Shown here: positions 37,677 to 46,438 of the stretch, in pieces
Layout of the letters: each line of letters begins with the position of its first letter
Position numbering within the stretch: position 1 is the stretch's first letter
From: Bacteroides_D sp963543925
GTDB taxonomy: Bacteria > Bacteroidota > Bacteroidia > Bacteroidales > CAJPTX01
Direction of reading: 5' to 3'
DNA length: 64,000 nt
Assembly (NCBI GenBank): GCA_963543925.1
Contig: CAUUCP010000004.1
Coordinates: forward strand, 20,172-84,171
Notes under the pieces: model-generated
The model's input: only the letters and a program-made list of their open reading frames with translations
Told to the model about the DNA's origin: nothing
Database searches by the model: none
Program-made: the position numbers and the translations under genes

Positions 37677-39701
37677 TTACTCGCAACCATTTTGAGCACG
37701 GCAATCCTTAACAATGATCTTTATCATTTCATCAATAGAGTAGTTATACCCAAACTCTAGGATAGAGCTCCTATATTTTCCACTACCATCTGTGTATATT
37801 TCCTCGCTATCCCCATTTTTCAGATATACTATAGCACCACTCTCTATATATTTCACAGAGAGAAAATTGCAGCCGTCACAATCTTTACGCTTCTTCAATT
37901 CCCGTTCTTGTTCTCTTTCTCTCTCTCTTTCTTGTTCTCTTTCTCTCTCTTCCTTTCGTCCTTTTTCTCTCTGTTCTCTTTCTTGTTCGTCTTGTTGCTG
38001 CCGTTGTTGCCACTCTCTCTCTTCTCTACGACGTTGTTCTTCTGCTTCTCTACGACGTCGCATTTCTGCTTCATACTCCTTTTTATACCTAGCCTCATCC
38101 CGTTGCCCTTGTTCTGACAATCTATTGGCTTTCACTTCGAAGTCTGCTTTTTGATCGCTTGTGAGGAAGTTAGGAAAATCTGTATCCATACTACGAAAGT
38201 ACGTGGCAAGTTCCAATAACGAGCCTTCTGGGCGAAATTCCTTATACCCATATGTAATAGAAAAATCTATGTGGTTATAGACTTTCAACAAGGTGTTGTA
38301 AGCTTCCTGGGGAAGGGCGCCCCTCCTCTTCTCAATCTCCTCTCGTTCTTCGGGTGTGGCAGAATTTTCAAAATCTGAAAGGAATTGCTCATCATATTTT
38401 TTCTGCTCCAATATCCAATAATATAGCTTTGCACCTTCTACTACTGCGTAGTGCTCATGTCCCTTATATAGTTCTTTCAGAGAGACGAAGGCGCGATGCC
38501 GTATCCTGTCACATACTTGCTTTGTCCATTGGGGGTATGCTCCAGGATAACGTTCTAAGAACTTGTCGTAGAAATTCTTCATAAGATTATGGAAACCTAC
38601 GAAGAAAACCGCTTTAGAGCGCTTGTCTAGGATAATGCTATCCACCGAACGGACATGATGCTTTGGGTCGTATTTTCCTTCGAAGTCAAGGATTTTCAAA
38701 TTACGGATATAGTACGGCGATTTTTCCCCTTGCAACCAATTGCGAGAAATGGTGACCACGCTAGAATAGATTAGTAGCGTAGTGTCTTTCCTGTAGATGG
38801 CGTCGTAGAGTTGTTCTCGGATGCGCTCGCTCCTGTCGTCTAGCTTTTGGGATGATGTCAGGAGCTCTTTGATACGCGCAAAGACCTCTTTATCCTCCAA
38901 CTCCTTTTCCTCCCTATGCCAAAGCTCTTCCAACTCTCGGTTCCACACATGGACATACTCTTTGCACGTATAGCAACGAGAATAGTTCCAAGAATGCGCA
39001 TTCCCTCCCCAATACTGGTAATAGGTTATCAAATCTTCCAATGTGCCCGAGAGGGCTTTTTGTCTCTCTGCTGCTTTTATCTCACGTGCCACGGAGTCGA
39101 TACTTGGGAATCGGAGCGCGTTCTTTGAGTTCATCAGCAGCCCTTCCTCCATACTATGTTCTTTGACGACATGCATAAAGGGCTTGACCGCATGGATATT
39201 CTCCTCGCAGAGATCCTCGAGGTAATACCTAGCTACCAATTTATTGGGGTGCGGAGTCTCCTCCAGCGTAACGATATCGTCTATTGTTTCAAAGGCCTTC
39301 TCCCGCTCCACTCGGAAATGATAATTTACCCCCTCCTTTTTTGCAACTATCTGGTATCCTCCTCGTTGCAGAGAGTCACGAAAGCGTTGTAGCGCCTCTC
39401 GCCTATACACCTTATTCACCACCTCGAAGTTCGGACAATAAATGATTCCCTCTCCCCATAAGAGCATCATCCGATATCCTGGACGATGCCAAACAAGATC
39501 GGGATATTTTTCTCTCATAATCTCTTCCAAGCGTTCTATCTCTTGGTCATAGATCAATCCATGCACTCGGTAATCGAGATGAGCCTCGTTGTCGCGCAGA
39601 ATCTTCTCTTCATGTGCACGAATCTGTTTCCAAAAGAGCTGTGCCGAAGCGGTAGAAAGCCCAAAGAATAGAACGAACGCAAACAATACAAGACTTTTCA
39701 T
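37677..39701 (-). CDS. Secreted protein of unknown family with long charged helix
   Basis: 674 residues from the ATG at 39701, chosen because it starts a standard signal peptide (MKSLVLFAFVLFF..STASA) cleaved before Gln21. The mature protein is mostly helical and charged. Cys-containing segments occur near CYTCKEY and at the C-terminal end. Residues about 530-610 are almost only Glu, Arg, Gln and Lys (repeats such as EREREQERER), which predicts a single alpha-helix or coiled coil, followed by a small CDGCNFLSVKYIESGAIVYLKNG beta domain. I do not recognise the family. Base composition is more A/T-rich than the neighbours, suggesting acquisition. No lipobox or T9SS sorting domain. Confidence 0.7.
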   Translation of the reverse strand: MKSLVLFAFVLFFGLSTASAQLFWKQIRAHEEKILRDNEAHLDYRVHGLIYDQEIERLEEIMREKYPDLVWHRPGYRMMLLWGEGIIYCPNFEVVNKVYRREALQRFRDSLQRGGYQIVAKKEGVNYHFRVEREKAFETIDDIVTLEETPHPNKLVARYYLEDLCEENIHAVKPFMHVVKEHSMEEGLLMNSKNALRFPSIDSVAREIKAAERQKALSGTLEDLITYYQYWGGNAHSWNYSRCYTCKEYVHVWNRELEELWHREEKELEDKEVFARIKELLTSSQKLDDRSERIREQLYDAIYRKDTTLLIYSSVVTISRNWLQGEKSPYYIRNLKILDFEGKYDPKHHVRSVDSIILDKRSKAVFFVGFHNLMKNFYDKFLERYPGAYPQWTKQVCDRIRHRAFVSLKELYKGHEHYAVVEGAKLYYWILEQKKYDEQFLSDFENSATPEEREEIEKRRGALPQEAYNTLLKVYNHIDFSITYGYKEFRPEGSLLELATYFRSMDTDFPNFLTSDQKADFEVKANRLSEQGQRDEARYKKEYEAEMRRRREAEEQRRREEREWQQRQQQDEQEREQREKGRKEEREREQEREREREQERELKKRKDCDGCNFLSVKYIESGAIVYLKNGDSEEIYTDGSGKYRSSILEFGYNYSIDEMIKIIVKDCRAQNGCE

Positions 39702-39711
39702 AGCGACGGAC

Positions 39712-40064
39712 TTAGAATATAACACGTTTGATCCCTAACGAGGCATTGATGAAATAGGGTGCTTTCGTAAGGGGAATGCACCCTTCCAAGTAAATCCCTA
39801 TGTGATGGGTGAAAAAGAACTCCAGACGGAATCAGGACTCCACACACTCGTTTTTTGAGGTACGCTAGGAAAATCTAACGGAAACCACCCCGTAGGATCG
39901 CCGAACGGTAAAAGAAAGTAGGTATACTTCACCCCCACAGCACATTTGAAACGACGACGATGATAGAGGTAGTAAAAAAGCGACACATCCGCGTTTCTTA
40001 GTGAATTGCCATTGGAGACGGTATCCAGCCACCCCTCTGGGTGGATAAAGTGTCTCTGAAAGGA
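39712..40064 (-). pseudogene. Outer membrane beta-barrel C-terminal remnant
   Basis: On the minus strand, a frame from the edge of repeat copy C encodes alternating strands (DVSLFYYLYHRRR, CAVGVKYTYF) and stops at about 39798. In another frame the sequence continues (HHIGIYLEGC, INASLGIKRVIF) to a stop at 39712 with a terminal Phe, as in outer membrane barrels. A frameshift near 39840 separates the halves, and the 5' part is absent, replaced by the repeat. No start codon of its own except inside the repeat end. Probably the decayed 3' end of a porin-like gene. The identity cannot be named. Confidence 0.5.
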
Positions 40065-40422
40065 TACTGTCCTAAAAAAGTGTGTAAGCATCACTGCAAC
40101 GGGGAAGAAAAACGGGGAAATGCAGCTTTATACTTTCCTTAATTCCTTATCCCCAAACAAGGCATGTTCGGAGTACACCAACGCTACACGTACGCTATAC
40201 GTACGCTACACGTACTCTACAAGCGGAGAATTAGGTAAAATTACTTACTCCAAAATAGCCTATACTCTATACGTATTTCTTTATTCCGTTACTCCATTAT
40301 TTATCTTATCGTATAAAAATAGAGCTTTAGGACTTCATAAAGTGGTAGTGTGTAATGGAGGTATAAAGAGCAGGCGGTAGGCGAAGAAATAGGCAAATGC
40401 TTACCCCCCTTTACGGACAGTA
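40065..40422 (+). mobile_element. MITE-like repeat, copy C
   Basis: About 358 bp. Ends TACTGTCCTAAAAAAGTGTG and, inverted, TACTGTCCGTAAAGGGG. 11-bp array at 40175-40218. It contains the TAGGTAAAATTAC palindromic segment and an 8-bp stem near CTTTAGGACTTCATAAAG. It sits at the broken 5' edge of the barrel remnant. The short frames inside it recur in other copies but look non-coding. Confidence 0.82.
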
Positions 40423-40453
40423 CGCACTACCATTCGCTTTACAGAGACGCCCC

Positions 40454-40726
40454 TTACGGGACAGGATCTTCGCCGTGTCCGCCCCACGGATTACACCTCA
40501 ACAAGCGCCAAACACAGAGCGCCAGACCATAGAGGGGACCGTGCTTCCGAATTGCCTCGACGCAGTAAACAGAACACGAGGGGGTAAACCGACATGACGG
40601 GGGGAGCAGTGGAGAGATAAACCACTGATAGAGGCGAATGGGGAAAATAAGCAAGAAGACCGCACCACGACGCACATAGGAGAAGAAGCGGCGAAACGGC
40701 GTGTCGGTTCTGGGCATTCTCTTCAA
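40454..40726 (-). CDS. yidD: Membrane protein insertion efficiency factor YidD
   Basis: A 90-residue protein with the YidD core: an amphipathic N-terminal segment, IRLYQWFISPLLPPSCRF, PSCSVYCVEAIRKHG and a C-terminal CNPWGGHGEDPVP. The conserved cysteines are present. It assists YidC-dependent insertion at the inner membrane. It starts 9 bases after rnpA, the usual pairing; rpmH and yidC are not present here. Confidence 0.93.
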   Translation of the reverse strand: MKRMPRTDTPFRRFFSYVRRGAVFLLIFPIRLYQWFISPLLPPSCRFTPSCSVYCVEAIRKHGPLYGLALCVWRLLRCNPWGGHGEDPVP

Positions 40727-40735
40727 TGTTGCATA

Positions 40736-41224
40736 CTACAACGAGGGGCTATCCACGTCTTTGCGATATAGTCCCTTTTGGGCACGCTTTTCTACCAAGA
40801 GAGCGACCTGTTGGAGCAGGCGTCCCACGGAAGCGTGCAAGCGTGCATAATCGACCTTCTCGTTCGAGATTAAGAGGAAGGACATATGCACCATCACCTG
40901 GTTTTGCTGTGCTATCGCACGGAGCGCCCCCACCTGTAAACGAAAAGCAGCGCGGAGTCGGCGTTTATTGAGATTCCGATCCACGGCATGTTTGAACAAG
41001 CGTTTGGGGACGATGGGCATCATTGCCACGCCACCACCCTCAGAAACCGTAAAGACCCGATAGGTAAGACGATAGGGAAAGACAAAGAGACGCTCCCCTT
41101 CTCTAAAGAGCGTTTCTATCTCTCGTTTGAGGTGTAGCCTCTCGTGACGAGGAAATGAAAAAGAAGCGACGGAGGATACACCACCGTCGCTCGAAGGGTT
41201 CTTTTGCTGCTCAGTAGGGAGCAT
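40736..41224 (-). CDS. rnpA: Ribonuclease P protein component
   Basis: Protein subunit of RNase P for tRNA 5' processing; 162 residues, slightly longer than usual because of a 20-residue Ser-rich N-terminal extension. The fold begins at FSFPRHERLHLKREIETLF, and the RNA-binding signature is KHAVDRNLNKRRLRAAFR (RNR motif). Lies between hemD (22 bases upstream) and yidD. Confidence 0.93.
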   Translation of the reverse strand: MLPTEQQKNPSSDGGVSSVASFSFPRHERLHLKREIETLFREGERLFVFPYRLTYRVFTVSEGGGVAMMPIVPKRLFKHAVDRNLNKRRLRAAFRLQVGALRAIAQQNQVMVHMSFLLISNEKVDYARLHASVGRLLQQVALLVEKRAQKGLYRKDVDSPSL

Positions 41225-41246
41225 GGGTTGTATGATAAGAGGGGGG

Positions 41247-42026
41247 TTATTCAGGGTGATTACGCTCGGTCAGGAAGAGATCCAGCGCCTCGGTCATGCT
41301 CTTACAAGTAGCCGTAGGGGCAGGCACGTTGAGCACGAGTCCGCTCGTCTTTACAGCTCGGTGCGTATTCTTACCAAATGCTGCAATACAGATACTCCCC
41401 TGTTGGAAATCTGGGAAGTTCTCCTTGAGCGACTTCACCCCCTGTGGCGAGTAAAAGACTAGCATATCGAACGAATTAATGTCGAGATGGGACAAGTCTG
41501 TCGACACCGTGCGATAGAGTATGGTCTTGGAAAACTTAAGCCCCGCCTTTTTCAGCTCACGTGCGACCTCTGGGGTAGCAACGTCGGAGAGGGGGAGGAG
41601 GAACTTCTCCTCCTTGTAACGCTCCATCTGTTTGATGAGAGACTCGAGGGTGCCGTCCTCTGAGAAGAAGATCTTACGCTTGCGGTAAGTGATGAAATTC
41701 TGGAGATAGTCAGCCACCGCCTTGGAGATACAGAAATAGCGGAGCTCGTCTGGGACGTTGAAGCGAACCTCCTTGGCTATCCTAAAATAGTGCTCGACAG
41801 CCTTCCGTCCTGTAAAGATCACAGCGGGGAACTTCGTAAGATCAATTCGCTGTTTTCGGAAATCATTTGCCGAGACGTCCTCTACGTGGATAAATGGCTG
41901 GAAAACCAGTTCTACACCGACCTTCTTGGCTAGGAGTTCAAATGCAGAGTTCGCGATCGGAGGTTTGGGTTGAGAGACTAGGATTCGGTTGATACGGAGT
42001 TCGGGGCTTGTAGTCGTTTTCACCAT
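41247..42026 (-). CDS. hemD: Uroporphyrinogen-III synthase
   Basis: 259-residue protein of the HemD family, which closes the tetrapyrrole ring. Two Rossmann-like halves; the segments AVIFTGRKAVEHYFRIA and DMLVFYSPQGVKSLKENFP are the equivalent strand-turns in the two domains. The family is poorly conserved, so the call also relies on the Bacteroidetes neighbourhood DUF4271-hemD-rnpA-yidD. Porphyromonas species often lack most heme-synthesis steps, so its present role is open. Confidence 0.8.
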   Translation of the reverse strand: MVKTTTSPELRINRILVSQPKPPIANSAFELLAKKVGVELVFQPFIHVEDVSANDFRKQRIDLTKFPAVIFTGRKAVEHYFRIAKEVRFNVPDELRYFCISKAVADYLQNFITYRKRKIFFSEDGTLESLIKQMERYKEEKFLLPLSDVATPEVARELKKAGLKFSKTILYRTVSTDLSHLDINSFDMLVFYSPQGVKSLKENFPDFQQGSICIAAFGKNTHRAVKTSGLVLNVPAPTATCKSMTEALDLFLTERNHPE

Positions 42027-42054
42027 GACACGCCTAAAAAAGAAGGATTCGCAC

Positions 42055-42915
42055 TTATGAGGTCCACCACCGGAAAATCGCCAGAATAGGCGCTATTTCC
42101 AGCACGCAAAGGTACAAAAAGTAGTAGAACAGGTTATAGTGACAGTAAACAAACGTTAAGAGTACCCGTACCCATGCATACAGGGTCGTCACGGCATAAA
42201 GCCCCAGACCTACATACGAAAAGAACTGAGCGAGTGGCGAAGAGGCAAACAATGCCCAGTAGGCGACAAACAAATAGAGCGGCCACAAGAGACGATGCAC
42301 ATAGGCATATTGCCGCCAAAGATTAACCCCTGCCAAGGGTTGTACAATGAGATGTGAGGCCGCGTAGAGGAGACCAAAACGATAGGCATAGTAGGCAACA
42401 AAGAGCGCAAAGAAAGCGGGAAAAGCCCACGGAGAAGAAGCCACCTCAGGGAAAAAGCTCCTAATACCCGCGAAAAGAATCGCACCAAGGGAGAGAAGGA
42501 CCACGGCATCCGTCAGGACGTGAAACTGTAATAGATGAGGACCTTCCACCTCCCGAAGACGGAACACCGAACGGGGGTGAAAAAGCACCTTGATATAATC
42601 CTTGTAATACCTCGTAAAATACAACCGAAGCACTATCGCCAACAGCGTAGCTACCACAAGAAAGAGAAAAAGCACCCCATGTACCCACTGGGTAGGAAAT
42701 GGCGACGGCGGGGGCGGCAAGGGGAGATACTGTTTTTCTGCCCATGTACGGGCAGGGGGTGGTGGTGAAAAAGGTTCACGTGGAAATGACGCGACACCCC
42801 CCCCCGACGAATCTGACCGATACACGAGCCAAGCGTGCACGGAGTCAAGCGCCACACTCGGGAATGGATGCAAGCGTGGAGGTGCAGATAGCAAAAGCGA
42901 ATCTTCGGCAACCAT
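42055..42915 (-). CDS. DUF4271 family membrane protein
   Basis: 286 residues from the ATG at 42915 (the frame opens 51 bases further up, but the promoter lies there). A soluble, proline-rich N-terminal part (about 75 residues, with SPPPPA and LPPPPSPFP) precedes about seven membrane helices. The run of nine Cs within the coding strand region at 42797-42805 encodes part of the Gly/Ser segment. Function unknown; in Bacteroidetes this family sits upstream of hemD, as here (28 bases). Confidence 0.8.
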   Translation of the reverse strand: MVAEDSLLLSAPPRLHPFPSVALDSVHAWLVYRSDSSGGGVASFPREPFSPPPPARTWAEKQYLPLPPPPSPFPTQWVHGVLFLFLVVATLLAIVLRLYFTRYYKDYIKVLFHPRSVFRLREVEGPHLLQFHVLTDAVVLLSLGAILFAGIRSFFPEVASSPWAFPAFFALFVAYYAYRFGLLYAASHLIVQPLAGVNLWRQYAYVHRLLWPLYLFVAYWALFASSPLAQFFSYVGLGLYAVTTLYAWVRVLLTFVYCHYNLFYYFLYLCVLEIAPILAIFRWWTS

Positions 42916-42923
42916 GGCGGCAG

Positions 42924-42931
42924 CAAAGGTA
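42924..42931 (-). promoter_or_regulatory. -7 element for DUF4271-hemD-rnpA-yidD
   Basis: TACCTTTG on the minus strand, 8 bases before the ATG at 42915. It is divergent from the aroB element 20 bases away, so the two promoters share their upstream DNA. Confidence 0.55.
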
Positions 42932-42951
42932 GCAATTGGCTGGGCAAATAG

Positions 42952-42959
42952 TACCTTTG
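42952..42959 (+). promoter_or_regulatory. -7 element for aroB
   Basis: TACCTTTG, 20 bases before the ATG at 42980. Transcription from here would exclude the in-frame start at 42914. Confidence 0.55.
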
Positions 42960-42979
42960 TGTACAAACAGGATTCGGTT

Positions 42980-44002
42980 ATGGAAACGATGCACTATGGC
43001 AACGAGGGTAAAACGACCATCTATACGGATGCGCCCCTCGAACTCCTTACGACACTACTCGGCGCGCGGCGCGCGGTCATAATTATCGACGCAGGGATTT
43101 ACCCTCTCCTCAAAGCCCGCCTCCCCCAAACGCTGGTCTATACGGTCGCCTCTGGTGAACACAGCAAAAGTATGCGCCAAGCCGCGGAGATCTACCGCTT
43201 TTTACAAAACAACGGCGTGGATCGCGACACTGTGCTGGTGGGTATTGGGGGAGGCGTGGTGACCGACCTCTCGGGCTTTGTGGCTGCAACCTATCTACGG
43301 GGCGTCTCGCTCATCCTTGTTCCTACGACCGTCCTCGCACAAGTAGACGCCGCTATCGGTGGGAAGAACGCCGTGAACCTCCACGGATTCAAAAACATCA
43401 TCGGGACAATCTACCAACCCGAGGCTATCGTGTGTGACTATAACCTCCTCTCCTCCCTCCCTGACGAAGAGATACGCGGCGGGGTGGCGGAGATGATCAA
43501 ACACTGCATGATCGCCGATCGAGAACAATTTGAGTACTTCGCTACCCACGTCGACGACATCCTCGCCCTACAACGCGAGGCGCTCCAGACCATCATCCCG
43601 TGGTCTATCCGCATCAAGACGGAGTTCATCGAAACGGATGTCTTCGACCGAAGTGTACGTCGTCTTCTCAATTTTGGTCACACTTGGGGACATGCCGTAG
43701 AGGCGGTCACTGGACTTCATCACGGCTACGCGGTATCCGTGGGGATGTGTTTTGCGACGCGCTTGGCGGTACACAAAGGACTCTGTGATTCCAGCGTATT
43801 AAACGCGCTAGAAACGCTATTAGAACGCTTTGGACTCCCCACTACGACCAACGTACTGCCTTGGGTAGTTTTCGAGGCTATGAAGCGCGATAAAAAGCGT
43901 TCTGCGGATAATATCCACTTCGTACTCCCCCGTGAAATTGGAAAAACGGAAATTGTAGACCTCCCACTCGAAGAATTAAAGAGCTTTATCAAGGAAGCTT
44001 AA
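42980..44002 (+). CDS. aroB: 3-dehydroquinate synthase
   Basis: Second step of the shikimate pathway (DAHP to dehydroquinate), NAD- and metal-dependent. 340 residues from the ATG at 42980; the second ATG, 9 bases on, is also possible. Motifs: ASGEHSKS, GIGGGVVTDLSGFVAATYLRG (glycine-rich NAD-binding helix), PTTVLAQVDAAIGGKNAVN, and metal ligands in EMIKH, FGHTWGHAVE and LHHGYAVSVGM. Other pathway genes, aroD, aroE and aroA, are at 60.6-63.4 kb. Confidence 0.96.
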   Translation: METMHYGNEGKTTIYTDAPLELLTTLLGARRAVIIIDAGIYPLLKARLPQTLVYTVASGEHSKSMRQAAEIYRFLQNNGVDRDTVLVGIGGGVVTDLSGFVAATYLRGVSLILVPTTVLAQVDAAIGGKNAVNLHGFKNIIGTIYQPEAIVCDYNLLSSLPDEEIRGGVAEMIKHCMIADREQFEYFATHVDDILALQREALQTIIPWSIRIKTEFIETDVFDRSVRRLLNFGHTWGHAVEAVTGLHHGYAVSVGMCFATRLAVHKGLCDSSVLNALETLLERFGLPTTTNVLPWVVFEAMKRDKKRSADNIHFVLPREIGKTEIVDLPLEELKSFIKEA

Positions 44003-44059
44003 CCTAGAGCTCCTTACGGAACAGAAATAGGGAATAGGGTGTGACGGACGGAACAGTGC

Positions 44060-44082
44060 GACGATCTTACAACAAGATCGTC
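44060..44082. terminator. Hairpin between converging aroB and dtd
   Basis: A perfect 9-bp stem GACGATCTT / AAGATCGTC with a 5-base loop, overlapping the dtd stop codon. No T-run on either side, so terminator function is uncertain. Confidence 0.35.
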
Positions 44083-44501
44083 ACTGGACCGTCATTCACC
44101 AACGCGACTTTCATATCTGCACCGAAACGACCGTGCTGAATGGGGCGTCCTAGCGTAGTCTCAAAATGGCAAATCATTTCTTCGTAGAGCGGCTCGGCGA
44201 TAGCACGTGGGGCACTCTCGATATAAGAGGGGCGGTTACCCTTGGCACACTGTGCGTACAGGGTGAATTGTGACACGAGCAGCAGCTCTCCTGCGACGTC
44301 TACGAGACTCTTATTCATCACCCCCGCTTCGTCATTAAAGATCCGAAGGCTCTGGATCTTGCGCACGTGATAGTCAAGATCCTCTGGTCGATCGGTATGG
44401 GTAAAGGCGACGAGTACCAGAAGCCCCTGCCCGATAGAGGCGATGCACTCCCCGTCGACGGTCACGGAAGCGGAGCTCACGCGCTGAATTACAGTACGCA
44501 T
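44067..44501 (-). CDS. dtd: D-aminoacyl-tRNA deacylase
   Basis: 144-residue proofreading enzyme that hydrolyses D-amino acids from tRNA. Motifs: QRVSSASVTVDG at the N-terminus, SQFTLYA and KGNRPSY in the middle, and the cross-subunit NDGPVT at the end, with the cis Gly-Pro intact. Start 5 bases after the helicase stop, so one transcription unit. Confidence 0.96.
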   Translation of the reverse strand: MRTVIQRVSSASVTVDGECIASIGQGLLVLVAFTHTDRPEDLDYHVRKIQSLRIFNDEAGVMNKSLVDVAGELLLVSQFTLYAQCAKGNRPSYIESAPRAIAEPLYEEMICHFETTLGRPIQHGRFGADMKVALVNDGPVTILL

Positions 44502-44506
44502 CCCCC

Positions 44507-45772
44507 TTACCTCTTTTCTTTCCTTTGCTTTCCCTTACTCCTTTTCTCCAGCGCTTCGACTTTAGCCTCACGCTCGTGTTCTCGTTGGATGAGGGTCATC
44601 CAGTCAGACTCGGAGGCTCGCGAGAAGTCTAGGGTCGCATCACGCTCCTCGTCGTCGAGCGTAATAATCGAGAGGTGACGCCCGATAAACTTCTCTATCG
44701 CCTCTCGTTGTTTTGTTTCCTCTGGAGCACAAAAGGAGACCGCGACACCGTGCTGATTGCCACGTCCTGTACGCCCGATTCGGTGTACATAGACCTCGGG
44801 CTCTGTAGGCATATCGTAGTTCACCACGTAGTTGATATTGGGTATATCAAGTCCACGAGCGGAGAGATCGGTGGCGATAAGGATAGGATTACTCCCGTCC
44901 GAGAAGGCGTTTAGCGCCCATTGTCTCTCCATACGACTGAGCCCCCCATGGATTACCCCAGCCTCTATCTCTACCCGCTTCATTGCGGTCTGCACGCGCT
45001 CAGCACGCACCTTTGTACGCACGAAGACAAGAATCTTGGCGTCTGGATGTTCCCGAATGACACGTTCGAGATAGAAACGCTTTTCCTCCATCGCGACCTC
45101 CAGCAAGGCGTGCCGCACATTGTGTGTAATCGGATCCTCTGGCGCTATCTCTATACGAATGGGATTACGAACCAAGCGATGCGCAAGACGCTTTATCTCT
45201 GGCGAGATAGTTGCCGAGTAGAAGAGCGTCTGTCGCCTACGGGGCATATGTCCCAGCAGACTATCAATATCGGGACGAAAACCGAGACTCAACATCCTAT
45301 CAGCTTCGTCCAGCACAAGGATCTGTAAATTGTGAAGAAGGAGGTTACGGTTACGCACCAAGTCTAAGACGCGCCCTGGCGTAGCAACTACGATGTCGGG
45401 GAAACGCGGGAGACTCCGTACAAGATCGTCAATATCCCCTCCCCCAGTCACACAAAAGCTCTTTACCCCCGTATTCAGCGTGAGCTTACGGAAGACCTCG
45501 GCTATCTGCCGAGCCAGTTCATGAGTCGGTACTAAGACAAGGGCTTGTGGGGCATGCTCCTCTTGAGGGTAACGCTTTCGCCCCAGACGTTCGATAATCG
45601 GGATGGCAAAGGCCATCGTCTTGCCCGTGCCAGTCTGCGCAATGGCCAACAGATCCACACCCCGTAGTGTAGGACTAATCGCTCGGAACTGGATATCTGT
45701 GGGACGACGAAACCCCTCGCGCTTAAGATTAGCGGCAAGGGGTGCAATGAATTGATAATTTTCGAATAACAC
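44507..45772 (-). CDS. DEAD-box RNA helicase (RhlE-like)
   Basis: ATP-dependent RNA helicase, 421 residues. Q motif near PTDIQFRA, motif I AQTGTGKT, motif II VLDEADRM, motif III YSATIS, motif V ATDLSARGLD and motif VI HRIGRTGR. The C-terminal tail (about 60 residues) ends in a Lys/Arg-rich EKRSKGKQRKEKR. RhlE-type rather than DbpA-type, since no RNA-binding domain follows. dtd follows. Confidence 0.94.
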   Translation of the reverse strand: MLFENYQFIAPLAANLKREGFRRPTDIQFRAISPTLRGVDLLAIAQTGTGKTMAFAIPIIERLGRKRYPQEEHAPQALVLVPTHELARQIAEVFRKLTLNTGVKSFCVTGGGDIDDLVRSLPRFPDIVVATPGRVLDLVRNRNLLLHNLQILVLDEADRMLSLGFRPDIDSLLGHMPRRRQTLFYSATISPEIKRLAHRLVRNPIRIEIAPEDPITHNVRHALLEVAMEEKRFYLERVIREHPDAKILVFVRTKVRAERVQTAMKRVEIEAGVIHGGLSRMERQWALNAFSDGSNPILIATDLSARGLDIPNINYVVNYDMPTEPEVYVHRIGRTGRGNQHGVAVSFCAPEETKQREAIEKFIGRHLSIITLDDEERDATLDFSRASESDWMTLIQREHEREAKVEALEKRSKGKQRKEKR

Positions 45773-45825
45773 GACCTAGAGACTCCCTATATTAAACTCC
45801 TTACCTTCCTTTGTCCTATCCTTCT

Positions 45826-46380
45826 CTACTTTTTATCGGGAACGGGCGTAACGAATTCGGAGACGAAGTTTTTGAGGAAGTCGTCCCACTGCTGCGTCTC
45901 GTAGGCACTGGTCGCAATGTAATGGAGGATTGGCTCTAACTGCTGCGGCGAGGCATAGCCGGGCACGGCCGTAATCACCTGCCCATCGGCTCGGATATAG
46001 AGCAGCATCGGATAGGAAAGGCGTCCGGCCGTGAGCGCCATCGCCAACGGATGTGTACGATCGTTGGCAGAGGGGGTATAGTCCTTCCCGAGGAACTTGA
46101 CCGTATTGCGCTGCTCGGCATTGAACTTTACTGGATAGAAGTTCTCGGAGATATACTTGACAATCCCAGCGTGTCGGAAAGTATCCGCATCGAGCTTCTT
46201 ACACCACCCACACCAGTCGGTGTAGAGGTCTACCAAGAGGGGTCTGGGTTTCTCCTTGGCGGCTTCCATAGCCTCCTCTAGGGTATACCACTTTAGGGGC
46301 GTCTTTGCATACGCCATATTCATAGCTCCGAAAAAGAGGGAGAAACAAATCCCCAATGCAAACAATAAACGATGTTTCAT
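45826..46380 (-). CDS. Exported thioredoxin-like protein
   Basis: 184 residues with an N-terminal signal (MKHRLLFALGICFSLFFGAMNMAYA). The thioredoxin fold contains CGWC (Cys57-x-x-Cys60) in DLYTDWCGWCKKLDADTF, the pattern of DUF255/thioredoxin_7 proteins. A cis-proline (RLSYPML) is present near residue 126. It probably acts as a periplasmic thiol oxidoreductase. It lies 58 bases after the MBOAT gene and may share its transcript; which substrate it serves is not shown. Confidence 0.85.
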   Translation of the reverse strand: MKHRLLFALGICFSLFFGAMNMAYAKTPLKWYTLEEAMEAAKEKPRPLLVDLYTDWCGWCKKLDADTFRHAGIVKYISENFYPVKFNAEQRNTVKFLGKDYTPSANDRTHPLAMALTAGRLSYPMLLYIRADGQVITAVPGYASPQQLEPILHYIATSAYETQQWDDFLKNFVSEFVTPVPDKK

Positions 46381-46438
46381 GATACCCTATATTATCTCTA
46401 CCAAAATAACCATTATACGAGCAATATTGTTGCCCTAA

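Noticed and set aside
37908..38117. A plus-strand frame rich in Ser/Phe/Leu
   Set aside because: Antisense of the Glu/Arg-rich helix region; low complexity only.
40120..40380. Short open frames inside the repeats (also 60286-60477, 60444-60686 and 63532-63882) with similar translations such as NRALG
   Set aside because: They recur because the DNA repeats; there is no start signal, the frames are broken differently in each copy, and conservation follows DNA rather than protein.
42774..42790. A second possible parS around CACGTG
   Set aside because: Only the central hexamer matches; the flanks do not.
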